Both the position numbers and the translations under genes were made by a program. Shown here piece by piece: positions 23,128 to 35,468 of a stretch of DNA of 64,000 nucleotides (position 1 is its first letter; each line of letters opens with the position of its first letter). Below the pieces are notes generated by a model that was not told the origin of the DNA, searched no databases, and saw nothing but the letters and a program-made list of their open reading frames with translations. Origin of the DNA: Siphonodentalium dalli (Eukaryota > Mollusca > Scaphopoda > Gadilida > Siphonodentaliidae); assembly GCA_032622095.1 (NCBI GenBank), contig CP136061.1, positions 91,241,845 through 91,305,844 of the forward strand, read 5' to 3'.

Positions 23128-25705
23128 GCTCAACATTGAAGTATGTGTAGTCTCTGGGTAGAGTAGTGTAAAGGAACATGGCGCGGTGGCCCCCGTCGTT
23201 GGTGAACATTGAATCATATGTAGTCTCTGGGTAGAGTAGTGAACAGGCATCGTGTGTGAACATTGAATCATGTGTATTATCTGGGTAGAGTAGTGTAAAT
23301 GCATCGTGTGTGAACATTGAATCATGTGTAGTATCTGGGTTGATTAGTGTAAAGGGACGTTGCCCAGTGGCCTCCGTCATGGTGAACATTGAATCATGTG
23401 TAGTCTCTGGGTATAGTGTAAAGGCATCGTGTGTGAACATTGAATCATGTGTAGTTTTTGGGTATAGCAGTGTAAAGGCATCGTGTGTGAACATTGAAGC
23501 ATGTGTATTCTCTGGGTAGAGTATTGTAAAGGCATCGTGTGTGAACATTGAATCATGTGTATTATCTGGGTAGAGTAGTGTAAAGGCATCGTGTGTGAAC
23601 ATTGAATCATGTGTAGTATTTGGGTATAGCAGTGTAAAGGCATCGTGTGTGAACATTGAAGCATGTGTATTCTCTGGGTAGAGTATTGTAAAGGCATCGT
23701 GTGTGAACATTGAATCATGTGTATTATCTGGGTAGAGTAGTGTAAAGGCATCGTGTGTGAACATTGAATCATGTGTAGTATCTGGGTTGATTAGTGTAAA
23801 TGGACGTTGCCCAGTGGCCTCCGTCATGGTGAAAATTGAATCGTGTGTAGTGTATAGTGTAAAGGCATCGTGTGTGAACATTGAATCATGTGTATTCTCT
23901 GGTAGAGTAGTGTAAAGGCATCGTGTGTGAACATTGAATCACGTGTAGTCTCTGGTAGAGTAGTGTAAAGGCATCGTGGGTGAACATTGAATCATGTGTA
24001 GTCTCTGGGTTGATTAGTGTAAAGGGACGTTGTCCAGTGGCCTCCGACATGGTGAACATTGACTCATGTGTAGTCTCTGGGTATAGTGTAAAGGCATCGT
24101 GTGTGAACATTGAATCATGTGTATTCTCTGGTAGAGTAGTGTAAAGGCATCGTGTGTGAACATTGAATCATGTGTATTCTCTGGTAGAGTAGTGTAAAGG
24201 CATCGTGTGTGAACATTGAATCATGTGTAGTCTCTGGGTATAGTGTAAAGGCATTGTGTGTGAACATTGAATCATGTGTATTCTCTGGTAGAGTAGTGTA
24301 AAGGCATCGTGTGTGAACATTGAATCATATGTAGTCTCTGGGTAGAGTAGTGTAAATGCATTGTGTGTGAACATTGAATCATGTGTATTATCTGGGTAGA
24401 GTAGTGTAAAGGCATCGTGTGTGAACATTGAATCATGTGTATTATCTGGGTTGATTAGTGTAAAGGGACGTTGCCCAGTGACCTCCGTCATGGTGAACAT
24501 TGAATCATGTGTAGTCTCTGGGTATAGTGTAAAGGCATCGTGTGTGAACATTGAATCATGTGTAGTTTTTGGGTATAGCAGTGTAAAGGCATCGTGTGTG
24601 AACATTGAAGCATGTGTATTCTCTGGGTAGAGTATTGTAAAGGCATCGTGTGTGAACATTGAATCATGTGTATTCTCTGGGTAGAGTAGTGTAAAGGCAT
24701 CGTGTGTGAACATTGAATCATATGTAGTCTCTGGTAGAGTAGTGTAAAGGCATCGTGTGTGAACATTGAATCATGTGTATTCTCTGGTAGAGTAGTGTAA
24801 AGGCATCGTGTGTGAACATTGAATCATGTGTATTCTCTGGGTAGAGTAGTGTAAAGGCATCGTGTGTGAACATTGAATCATGTGTATTCTCTGGTAGAGT
24901 ATTGTAAAGGCATCGTGTGTGAACATTGAATCATGTGTATTCTCTGGTAGAGTAGTGTAAAGGAATCGTGGGTGAACATTGAATCATGTGTAGTCTCTGG
25001 GTAGAGTAGTGTAAAGGCATCGCGTGTGAACATTGAATCATGTGTAGTATCTGGATTGATTAGTGTAAAGGGACGTTGTCCAGTGGCCTCCGTCATGGTG
25101 AACATTGACTCATGTGTAGTCTCTGGGTATAGTGTAAAGGCATCGTGTGTGAACATTGAAGCATGTGTATTCTCTGGGTAGAGTATTGTAAAGGCATCGT
25201 GTGTGAACATTGAATCATGTGTATTCTCTTGGTAGAGTAGTGTAAAGGCATCGTGGGTGAACATTGAATCATGTGTATTCTCTTGGTAGAGTAGTGTAAA
25301 GGCATCGTGGGTGAACATTGAATCATGTGTATTCTCTTGGTAGAGTAGTGTAAAGGCATCGTGGGTGAACATTGAATCATGTGCAATATCTGGGCTGAGT
25401 AGTGTAAAGGCATCGTGTGTGAACATTGAATTATGTGTAGTCTCTGTGTATAGTGTAAAGGCAGCGTGTGTGAACATTGAATCATGTGTAGTCTTTGTGT
25501 ATAGTGTAAAGGCATCGGGTGTGAACATTGAATCATGTGTAGTCTCTGTATATAGTGTAACGGCATCGTGGGTGAACATTGAATCATGTGTAGTATATGG
25601 ATTGAGTAGTGTAAAGGGACGTTGTTCGGTGTCATCCGTCGTGATGAACATTGAAGCATGTGTAATCTCTGGGTATAGTACTGTAAATGGACGTTGTTCG
25701 ATGGA
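23128..25705 (-). repeat. 54-bp minisatellite, about 48 units, with higher-order structure
   Basis: The basic unit, seen on the plus strand as GTAAAGGCATCGTGTGTGAA, CATTGAATCATGTGTAGTCT and CTGGGTAGAGTAGT, is 54 bp. 51- and 53-bp variants and a longer variant (GGGACGTTGCCCAGTGGCCTC insertion) also occur. Long units recur at about 23351, 23801, 24022, 24462, 25065 and 25615. A block near 23351-23530 is repeated almost exactly at 24462-24640 (offset 1111 bp). Because 54 is divisible by three, several frames on both strands stay open. The longest, minus, is 309 codons (24878-25807) with an 18-residue repeat of type THDSMFTHDAFTLLYPEN. Coding use is unproven, and 53-bp units break each frame. Confidence 0.9.
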
Positions 25706-25759
25706 TTCCGTCGTAGGTGTCGAGATTGTAATTCCCGACTGCACTGCCAGTTGAACCAA

Positions 25760-27790
25760 ACCATGCCGAAATTTCCAAGGTTCGTGGAAAAATATCAATT
25801 TCACCACCTCTTGGTTGAATATTATTCAACTGATACTTCAATATATCCTGGCGCAAATACGCACATAGTGAACCTATAAAAGATACATAATGTGATTATT
25901 TGATTCTGAAATAATCATAAAATGGATCATATCCGTTATTTTGTTTTATGGCGCGGGCCATAATGAAAAAACATGTCGTAAGTTGGCTTATTTGTCTCAT
26001 TGTCCGCACATAATCTGCTTAGAATCGCCTCATTATCATTTGGTAATTTGACAGTTGATAATGTGACTAGAACGCTCTCATTTTCAGCACATAATCGACT
26101 CAAAATGATGTGATTCTAAGCCGACTATCTACATAAAACAAGTTGTGTTAAAAAGCAGATAATGTGCGGGTTTCGAGAGGGCAGACTTGATACTTTTAGC
26201 TGTTGACGTTGAACATTTCTAATCTAATGACAATTTATATCCAAAAAGTTGAGAGACGTATGAACATGTTCGACTTTTGCTCTAAAAATGTAAAAATAAA
26301 TATGACAATAAATTATATATTAAACAATAAATCAAAATCAGCCTATCTTTGATCTGAAATTGTAACACATCTGTACTTGGGGGATATATGTTATATTATC
26401 TGATGAAATTGTGTATACGTGTGAATTTACTGACAAAAACAACATGTCGTGTGTGCACCATCGCCTTATGTTTGCAGTGATGTGGCGAAGGGGTCGTGAC
26501 TGCGAGTGCCTACTTTGGTATTAGAACATGTATTTGGACTAACCAGTCCCGAAAAGTCCAACAAGTGCTGGCTTCGAGTTGCACATGTAGGGTTTGAATT
26601 TTCCCCAGCAGAGACTTACTGGCAAACGATTGTAGAAAATTATCTCCCACAACAACACCCTGCCCATCAATAAATAGACCGAATCCAACTACTAGTGTGT
26701 CAGTCATAACATTTCTAAATGTTGAAGTTTTCTAGCAAAGTTGAGGGAATGTGATTATTGACACTCCTATTCATTGTATATTAATACAGTTCGATATATT
26801 AACTTTGTTTAGTTTGTATAATATATATTCAGTAACTAGTAATTTCAAGCAAACTGTGTATCATCACTGGTGACATATTACATGTAGGTGTACACTAAAT
26901 ATAGCGAAACAACAATAAGATTTATATAAAAACAAACGTATGTACGTCGAATTTCGATAAACTATTCACAATGTCCTAGCGCGGAGACGCAGCGTAATTT
27001 TTACCAATTTAATTCAATTCAATTTATTTCTGTTCATCGATGTGTATATTACAGACAATATATATATGACATCAAGATATTAGATAATGACATATAATAA
27101 CAATACATTTCACACGAGGAATTACATGAGTGATTAAAATTTTGGTCAATTTCTGTTCGGGTGATGCTTTTAGGTAGAGTCACTCACCTGGATCAGCGAC
27201 CAATAAGACGCGTGGAAATGAACCCGTCTCATAATATAGTCGATGCGTGTGTGGCGCCCCCCCCCCCATTCGGACAACAACAGCCACCATTTGTATACTT
27301 GATTCAGCGTGACCGCCATCGGACAGTCGCCAACTTATCAATTAAGATCACATTCTTATGAGTCATATAGCATTGAAATTCTTATTCACATATTTTTTAA
27401 ATCCCAACATAATACAAATGAGCATATGTTTGTGCTCCTCTTAATTGGTATACATAGACTCACGCTGACATATGTTATTCGACACAATTCAAACTCAATT
27501 TTTTTCTCACCATTTACAAACGTTTCTGTTATCGCCTTCGTGTCGTTCTATAACAATTTCTTGTCAACGGTGTAGGGCCTACCTGAGTTGAAATAAGTTA
27601 TGAACGATCCCTCTTGTATATTTATGTTTAAAGTATGTTTAAAGTATGAGACCAGAGGTTGTTTCTTGTCGGGTAATGTCTGTATATGCATGTGTGACTC
27701 CATTTATTGTACATATACATTTGTTTATATGTAGACTATAGGGGATTGCCCGTCAAGAATGCGCGGTGAATAAATGTTCTATTATACATG
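25760..27790. other. No supported gene; 11-C run at 27257-27267
   Basis: Unique AT-rich sequence with the weak candidate exon near 26.6 kb. Confidence 0.5.
26510..26730 (-). other. Candidate exon, function unknown
   Basis: On the minus strand CAACATTTAG precedes an open segment NVMTDTLVVGFGLFIDGQGV then VVGDNFLQSFA, which meets GTAAGT at about 26611. The frame also stays open to 26510. Its amino-acid composition is protein-like compared with neighbouring shadows, but no domain is recognised and no partner exon was found. It could be a chance open frame. Confidence 0.25.
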
Positions 27791-28245
27791 TAATGGCCAT
27801 ACTTCTCTTATCACTGCAAGGATGCGTGGAATATTTTATTTCACTAAGAACTGTCTTTTACCCCCGCCCAACATATGGTCTACATAGGCCTATATTATAT
27901 TAGGAATGTAATGGCCATACTTCTCCTGTCACCGCAAGGAGGCGTTGAATACATTATTCCACTAAGAACTGTATTTTACCCCACCCAACATATGGTCTAT
28001 ATATGCCTATATTATATTGGGAATTTAATGGCCATACTTCTCTTGTCACTGCAAAGAGGCGTGGACTACTTTATTTCACTGAGAACTGTATTTTACTCCC
28101 GCCCAACATATGGCCTATATAGGCCTATATTCTATTGGGAATGTAATGGTCGTACTTTTCTTGTCACTGCAAGGAGGCGTTGAATACTTTATTTCACTAA
28201 TAACTGTATTTTACCCCCTCCAAACATATGGCCTATATAGGCCTA
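27791..28245 (+). repeat. 118-bp tandem repeat, four copies
   Basis: Units start AATGGCCATACTTCTCTTGT at about 27792, 27910, 28027 and 28145 and share ATTTCACTAAGAACTGTATT, CCAACATATGG and ATAGGCCTATATTATATT. A 102-codon ORF across them is a consequence of the repeat. Confidence 0.88.
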
Positions 28246-28325
28246 TGCATGCGCATATGGAACGCTAAAAAACCTACATTATATTACTTTATTAATGTAC
28301 TACATGCATAACTGAAACAGACTAT

Positions 28326-28575
28326 GTCGCCCCTTTGTGTGTTATATATATATAGTGGCATGTGTCCCTTTTTGGGCTCTACACGCATATTTTGAACTCA
28401 AACAGGCTCCCATTGGGAGCCCTTATTAAGCGGCAGAGGGTCATGCGTCCTAATTGTGGGCCCTGTGGCCCCTTTGTGTATTACATATATATGGGCCTGT
28501 GGCTCGATTGTGAGCTTCTCGCGCATTTTCTTTTCAAACAGGCTCCCTTTTGGACCTTTATTCAGCAGCGACGGG
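28326..28575 (+). repeat. Two-copy tandem duplication, about 141 bp
   Basis: The segments 28326-28440 and 28466-28575 both contain GCCCCTTTGTGTRTTA, ATATATAT, then GCGCAT or ACGCAT, TTTT and CAAACAGGCTCCC. Confidence 0.75.
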
Positions 28576-28619
28576 TTACTGGCACCGACACAGCGGCTCA
28601 TTTGAGCACTGGATAACAG

Positions 28620-30123
28620 TATGAATGATCATTTAGCCCTCATATCCAACGACAGTAGAGCTTTCTACTCTACATCCCATGCATTTCCACGACTTATTCC
28701 ATTAGTTATAGTCACACTCAAACTGAAGTGACATATTACTTTAGAGCCCATTTCCAACAATGATTTGGTAGAACCGATTGAAGTTTCGCCAATTTAATAA
28801 CAACGCAAGTCTGAGTTTGTGCGCACCGTCATTAAGAAATTGTGCCTACTTGAGTGCAAATACTGCATTTCGAGACCATGTTCTATATCATGTTGTATTT
28901 GACCAATCGGCGTGAAAATCGGTTTTTCATCTTCTACGACACATCGTAGGCTGTGGTCCAAATTTTGGCTGCATTGTACGCATGTTTGAACAGTTGTAAA
29001 TGCACCAAAAGCCTGACCCAGTTACACATACACAACATAGATACACACATTCTTTTGACGGGTTGTTGTCAATGTGAAGTGGCTCTTATGATGGGCCCCG
29101 AACCCACGTCGCCGTGAAGATGTGGCCTCCGTGGTGGCGTTTCGGACGGTTATGTAATGCCCTCGAATGTTACACATGCATTCACCTGGTCCATTTATTA
29201 TCATTACAGACAAATGAAAAACATGTACATGTATTCCTGTTGATATTAAAGTTTTGAATCAATTTGTATTCCACAGTCCGATTCCTGGAACTGCTGAAAA
29301 GGGTAGATTGAACAGAGCACACATGCAATAAGTGCAGTACAAACACAAAACGATAAGCTCCATCGCGGAACAACGTAACTGTAGATACAGGCAGATACGT
29401 ATGCATGTGGATGATGTGTGTCGCCATCTCACTGAAAAACAGATAATGACCACCGGTGGAAGTTGCCCAACAGCATGACACGTGTGAAGAGGAACAGGTA
29501 CATCCCAAGTCGGTGAGTATATATGATACATATGAACTTGTGCATATTATCAACAAGTCTGGGTAGACTTATTTATATACCAAATATACATGTAATATTT
29601 CAACACCATGGTGAGTGTGTTATGTGTTAGTAATTGCCAACTGTAATGATTAACAGCCAGGATACATATTCGGCTAGTATTAGTCACACACATGTAGTGG
29701 AACGTGGCTCTGAATGGGTGTGTGACAGGAGTGGTCGCTGGAAATTGATAATGTTATTCAGTGGTAAATTGACCGGAGCGTGCCGTTGACCCTAAAGGGG
29801 GACTTAAAAATCACATACGAGCAATACAGACCGTTCCTTATCAACTGAGACGATATGTAGGAAAATGGTACACAAAAGTCACCTGACCAGGCAAATATTA
29901 TGGTAAACGGACCTTTGACTTCAATTACTTATCAATGAAGAGCGTTTATTATCAGCTTAGAATATATATCGATACATTTGAACATTGAGGTAATTTGACA
30001 CGGGGGTGTCATGGGTTTAACTGATACAGATGACTTAAATAGGCACTAATAATAAGCAATACAGAGCATGTATTATCAACTTAAAAGATAGAGGTAACTT
30101 TATCTGGAAAATGTCCTACAATT
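28620..30123. other. No gene found
   Basis: The 124- and 90-codon minus frames at 29.2-29.5 kb overlap each other and show no domain. Confidence 0.5.
29085..29150 (-). mobile_element. Possible tRNA-like (SINE) segment
   Basis: The minus strand reads GACGTGGGTTCGGGGCCCAT, close to a B box with GC-rich flanks unlike the AT-rich surroundings. The A box is not clear. Confidence 0.25.
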
Positions 30124-30127
30124 TTAA

Positions 30128-30743
30128 AGGGGTACTGTACACAGAGATAGGCAATTTTTTTATTTACTCCCATTGACATAACTTTCAAGTTAGATTGTGT
30201 TCGTGTTATATGAGTTTCGTATAAACCTAATTTAGCGACGAAAATATTGATCTTGGAAATAAATATATTACGATTTCAAACTACGCGCCACGGAGAAGAC
30301 GCAGGTAGCAGGATGAACCGGAAGTTCAATTGATGCCTGTCCATCTCTTAAATCGAACAATCTCACCCCTATAATAATACTTGACGCTTTATGAATCTTG
30401 TTTCTTCTCTTTTTTTCCAAATTGGTTATAGCGGGACTTCCTTTTGCGTGTAACATGTTTTGTTCGCAACTCAATAATGTTCGTCGTAAACGGCCGTCGA
30501 TAAAAGACACCCAACATGTGAGATTTCACGAACGGTAACTCGTAATGGCATAATACGCCATTTTATGACTCCAGCCATAAATTCATTTATATTAAATAAT
30601 TCAATTTAACTTTTATGATAGCCTGTTAACCGGAACGTTTTCAGTAGACATCGTCGACTCAAATACGTTATTTTAAAATATAATATTGATATGAGATCGC
30701 AATTGTTACCGGGAATTTATTGAAATTGGCGTACAGTACCCCT
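30128..30743. mobile_element. 616-bp TTAA-flanked MITE with 13-bp perfect TIRs
   Basis: The element starts AGGGGTACTGTAC and ends with its exact complement GTACAGTACCCCT. Both ends are flanked by TTAA (30124-30127 and 30744-30747). TTAA duplication is the hallmark of piggyBac-type transposition. There is no coding capacity for a transposase, so it is non-autonomous. A minus ORF at 30268-30510 inside it has no recognisable domain. Confidence 0.85.
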
Positions 30744-30747
30744 TTAA

Positions 30748-31974
30748 ATGTCTATAATTATTTCCCTGAGTTTAGGAGAAATCATCCGAATATACAAATT
30801 ATACATGTATCAGCAAAACTATTTTTAGCTCATATGTTTATGTGCGTTGCAGGTGGGGATAAACGTTCAAACCCTGACCGATATGGCGTAAAGACAAAAT
30901 ATAGTGATGTGGTATACGTAATTGTATATGTATGTAATATGTCTATTTTTCAGGACTGCTTTGGAAATATAATAGCATAAGCAGTTGGACAATAATGCAG
31001 GAAAGTGGTGTTACTGGATATACACATGTATGCTGGTACGCATTTGCCTTAAATACCTCCAGCATGCCTAGATGACTTTCGTTTCAAGGTGGATGACAAA
31101 CCGTATATCTCCTGGTACGTGAAAAGTGTGACACTTCTGGGATATGATATTCGCTGTGAATTGTTGCTAATAGAGGTGGCGATGAACCATACTTGTGTAT
31201 TTTAATGTATCCAACTATAGAAATTAGAATATCACATTCCCTCTTAATTGAGCTGCTATATGAAGTCATGATATTCATCAAATATACAGATACAGTACTC
31301 TGGGAACAATGGGATGTACCGAATAGTATTAATTTTACTTCATACAAAGAATGTGTGTTCATAGCGTTGGCCGAACTGTGGCAACTACTGAAATGATTAT
31401 TTATTTTATTCCGCAACATTTTCCCTGAACCAACCTTTGTACCAGCTGTACTGGTATGGTATTTACCAGTAATTCATATTGTGTTGTGTACAATCTTTTA
31501 CTATACATTAATATCAAATATAGTTGATGCCCAATTCTTTGAGCGTTCATTGCTCCCTATAGTATATAATAAGTGTGTAGTGTGTACATGAAATTGAATT
31601 ATACATGTACTTGTAGCTCCAATAAGCCAGACTATTAATCACATTCCATTTATAACTTCAAAGAATGCAACTGTGCCATAGTTGGGGTCTTTGATGAATT
31701 CGTATTGTTAAGTCAACAGTGAACTGTCTAATATGCTAGAAAAAATAAATTTTCAGACAGCAACACTATTTCTTAAATTTATGGAACACAATTTTTCGCA
31801 GTCATTTCCAAAATGATTAAACGTCTTGAATCTAATTATTAATTTTAGTGATATTACAGCTGCAGTGGCTGAAACACTGAGGTGGTTATCCGCTTAAATC
31901 CGGACTTCACCCTTATACGTTTCATGACGCGAGTCGCACTGTTGCAGCATTAAATATCCTTTGACGGTGCATTA
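30748..31974. other. No gene found
   Basis: A 111-codon minus frame at 31084-31419 overlaps a plus frame. Neither has recognisable features. Confidence 0.5.
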
Positions 31975-32120
31975 TCTTATATATGCGATTCTCTTATAGG
32001 TAGTCTCGTCTACACTATATAAGAGAATACACTGGCTTATAAGGTAAAGGTGAATATTGTTTGCCCAATGAAAATGCATTGGCACAGGGCTTTTACAAAA
32101 TTTCAGGAAGCTCCACCACG
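31975..32120 (+). repeat. Dispersed repeat, copy 2
   Basis: Collinear with 22935-23090. It ends about 10 bp before the TTAA of MITE M1 copy 1. Confidence 0.7.
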
Positions 32121-32133
32121 AAAGGGTTATTAA

Positions 32134-32605
32134 AGGCACGGGAGGCCTTAATTGTCGAAAATATTCATATTTGTTCCAAACACCGTAAACAGTTTCCTTC
32201 ATAGATACCACGAACATCGCGTAAACACCATGTGATCATACAGATATACTATATTTTACCTAAGCAAGAGCCTGATTGTGTTACAGAAGACAGCACAATG
32301 CTACTGGCTAATCGCACACAAATGGCATAAACGCTCTTTATTAGTCCCATATCAGGAATTCACCAACAAAGAACGCTCTTTATGTTTACCATCATAATAT
32401 AAACAAACACCAGAAAAGTTACTTTTTATGCTTTTGTATACATAACAATGGTCAAACATATGACAATAACATACTCTTTATGTGATATTCCTTATTTGTA
32501 TACGGACAAAGTCTGTCTACATTTTGATGTTCTTTCTGTTTGTGGCGGTTTTTGACGGGTGGAAATATGTTCACAGGATACCCACCGCCAAGGCCAACCG
32601 TACCT
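32134..32605 (-). mobile_element. TTAA-flanked MITE family M1, copy 1
   Basis: The ends read AGGCACGGGAGGCCTT and AAGGCCAACCGTACCT. TTAA flanks each (32130-32133 and 32606-32609). The interior matches, in reverse orientation, the copy at 47152-47641 (for example ATATTCATATTTGTTCCAAA and AACGCTCTTTATGTTTACCA). It is non-coding. Confidence 0.82.
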
Positions 32606-32609
32606 TTAA

Positions 32610-33963
32610 TGGCATGTAATTCAGGACCCATTTACGGACGATATATAATGAACATATTTGCTTATTTTGAGGGAAATAAACTTTATAGGCAATACATTTA
32701 AACTAAACTACACTGGTAAAGAATTACGTTCTCATACGGAAAAAAGTTCCGGAAAATTGCTGACGTCAATAGTCCCGTAAAGTTGAGGCACATTTACCTG
32801 TTTTGTTACGGTTCTATATCCCCGTATGAATATGGAACTTTGTTCCATGGCCGTACAAAACATATGGCCGTAATAATGAAATGGTACCATGTTCCGTAAC
32901 CATCCACAACCATGATATATGATTGAAGCGTTGATTGTGGTGAGATCCAGTATTAAATACTTAATTGTACTGGTTCACTAAAATCCTCATTTAGGAGATC
33001 ATGGATACGCTAATAAATGGAAGCATACAGACTTGGCCGATCAGCTATGCACATAAACCGGTATTGTTTTGTATAAGTCCCCACGTAGACAGGCCGCGGA
33101 TATCATGTGCACATCATGTGCTGTATTGTGTTGTATTACTTGCTCGATTAGAAACACCATATTGATAAACACAAATTCGATGTTGATTAACGAGTACAAT
33201 TAATCGATGCAAAGGTTACATATTGTTCCACGTGCGCGACTAATGTAGTACAGTCGAGTTCATCGAAAAACGTTGATTATCTGAACCACAAGTCATGTCT
33301 ACGTGTTCCAGCGCCGACTTCTCTCAACTAGACTAACGTTTCCAAACTGGAATCTGCTCAGTTTTTGCAACACGAATTCAAAGGGGCTTCCAACATCACA
33401 TCTTATACGTTGGTGAGATAAATTTGTCAACTAAATTCGGAATATCTTTGCACCATTATTCCAAATGCCCAATTGTGTTGGACATATACCTTTAGCCATC
33501 AATCTAGATATGGGGAAAATAAGATTTGGTATCACATATGATGATGTATTGTGTAAACGTTGTTTGTTACAATGGTATCGCAATCTATGTAGACGCTTAT
33601 AATGGAGTCATAAATGCACGACCATCTGTAATTGCCACGATCTAAAATCGAGAAGATTCAACAATATGACCAATGAACGCAACACACGATCCACACACAA
33701 TTCCCGCACAAACACACATAACTGATATACATAATGCTTCTACATATGCCATAATAGTCATACGGGGTGTGTAAAAGTGAACGAAAGAGGGCTGACGTAG
33801 TTCGATAGCAGCTACTATAGAGCCTGACTTGGCACGAACATCCCGAGCAAAGGATGACAGTTCTGATAAAATAATTTTTAATCATATATCAATATTTGTT
33901 TACAATGAAATAAAATATAAATCAAACATCATCAAATATAATAATTAACTAAAACATAATGAT
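32610..33963. other. No gene found
   Basis: Unique AT-rich sequence between two M1 copies. Confidence 0.55.
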
Positions 33964-33967
33964 TTAA

Positions 33968-34494
33968 AGATATGGGCGGCGTTGGCGGTGGGTATGCTGT
34001 TAAAATATTCAGCTCCGTCAAAAACCTCCATAAACAGAAAAGTAGTAAAATATAGACGGACTTTGTTCTTATACCAATAATAAATATGGCATAAACACAA
34101 TGTTATTGTCAAATGTGTTACCTTTGTTAAGTAAACAAAAGCAAAAAACGCTACATAACCTGGCTGTTGTTTATATCCGGATATGGTAAACATAAAGAGC
34201 GTTAATTGTTACTGTTTTCCTGATATGGAAATAATAAAGAGCGTTTATATCATTTGTGTGTGATTAACCAGTACAATGTCGCTGTGTTATGTAAACAAAA
34301 GCAAAATTTCTGTAACTCGAGAAGGTTCTTGTTTACGCACACCATCATATGTATTGACGACAATATACTATTTACGCGCTGATTATGTTTGGCATATGAA
34401 CAAAACTATATATATATATATATATTAATATACCTTCCGTTGATGGCGATTTGAACAAATATGAATATTTCTGCAACGAACGGCGCCCGTGCCT
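33968..34494 (+). mobile_element. TTAA-flanked MITE family M1, copy 2
   Basis: The ends AGATATGGGCGGC and GGCGCCCGTGCCT are flanked by TTAA at 33964-33967 and 34495-34498. It shares ATGGTAAACATAAAGAGCGTT and AATAAAGAGCGTTTAT with the other copies. An (AT)n run near 34409-34431 is an expansion within this copy. Confidence 0.78.
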
Positions 34495-34518
34495 TTAAGC
34501 ATACAAAAGAGTCTATCG

Positions 34519-35035
34519 GTGCTGTTCACAAGGTCAGGCGCATCCTGAATTCCACTATTATAGTGGTATATGACCATTACCAGTTTGTGAATCAGATAAA
34601 AGGGGGATAATCCCAAATCAAATTTCACACAAATTATTCAAAATCAATGTCGCACTTATTCGGTATCATACATATATTTTGTCCAGGAAAATGATTAATC
34701 ATGACGGCAAACGACAAGCAACTCAGTTAACATCCAATTAGTTGTAAACGTTGTTATGAAGGAGCGATTGAGTCATCCTGTTATTGTCATTTAGAAAGGC
34801 ATAATTACTTTTCATTTGTAGTAATGTTGAATAGCAAAGCTTGCCCAAAAGATTGCACAACAAATTTTGTCGGAAGACTGTTCATTCGCTGCGATATTGT
34901 TAAGAGTGAAATTTGGCTGTGAACTGCTATACGCCGTCTTCTATTTCCGACATCAATAAAGGAAACATGAATATTTGATGGTCACATACCACTATAATAA
35001 TAGAATTCAGGATGTGTCTGACCTGTTTGCTGTGA
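34519..35035. repeat. Inverted repeat with about 58-bp arms
   Basis: Arm 34519-34579 is the reverse complement of 34977-35035 at roughly 85% (shared ATACCACTATAATA and GAATTCAGGATG). The enclosed 400 bp is AT-rich and non-coding. Confidence 0.7.
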
Positions 35036-35468
35036 GATGCATCATAGTTATGCCCTATTCTCTCCTACATGATGTTTTCTCAATTTCTTCTTGTGAAATA
35101 TATAAATTTATATATCGAATGCTTTGGGAAAGAATACATATTGCTTATACCAATTTATTCAGGCACATAGAGGATATCCATATGCATGTATTGTGTGTAT
35201 CGAGAGATTTAGTTACACAGAGCATGCATAGTAAAAGCAAACATATTTTATCTAACTTCAGGCTTGGTCATTACATGTACGTGCACGTTTCAAATATCCA
35301 AAATGGCAATCCAACATTGTAAAATAATAGAACAATACTTATGACTGTACACTTAGCAAGCGAGTATATATACTCTAATACTGCAAATAAAGTAGAGGGA
35401 AGTATAATACAGTTTAGTAGTCAACAGTGGTATAATTGTTCGTTCGTATCGGATATTGTACACCATTT

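Noticed and set aside
23111-25807. Minus-strand ORFs of 256, 181 and 309 codons as repetitive-protein genes
   Set aside because: They lie wholly inside a 54-bp minisatellite; frames are open because the period is a multiple of three, and several frames on both strands are equally open.
27875-28183. 102-codon ORF
   Set aside because: It spans the 118-bp tandem repeat and simply repeats the same peptide with changes.
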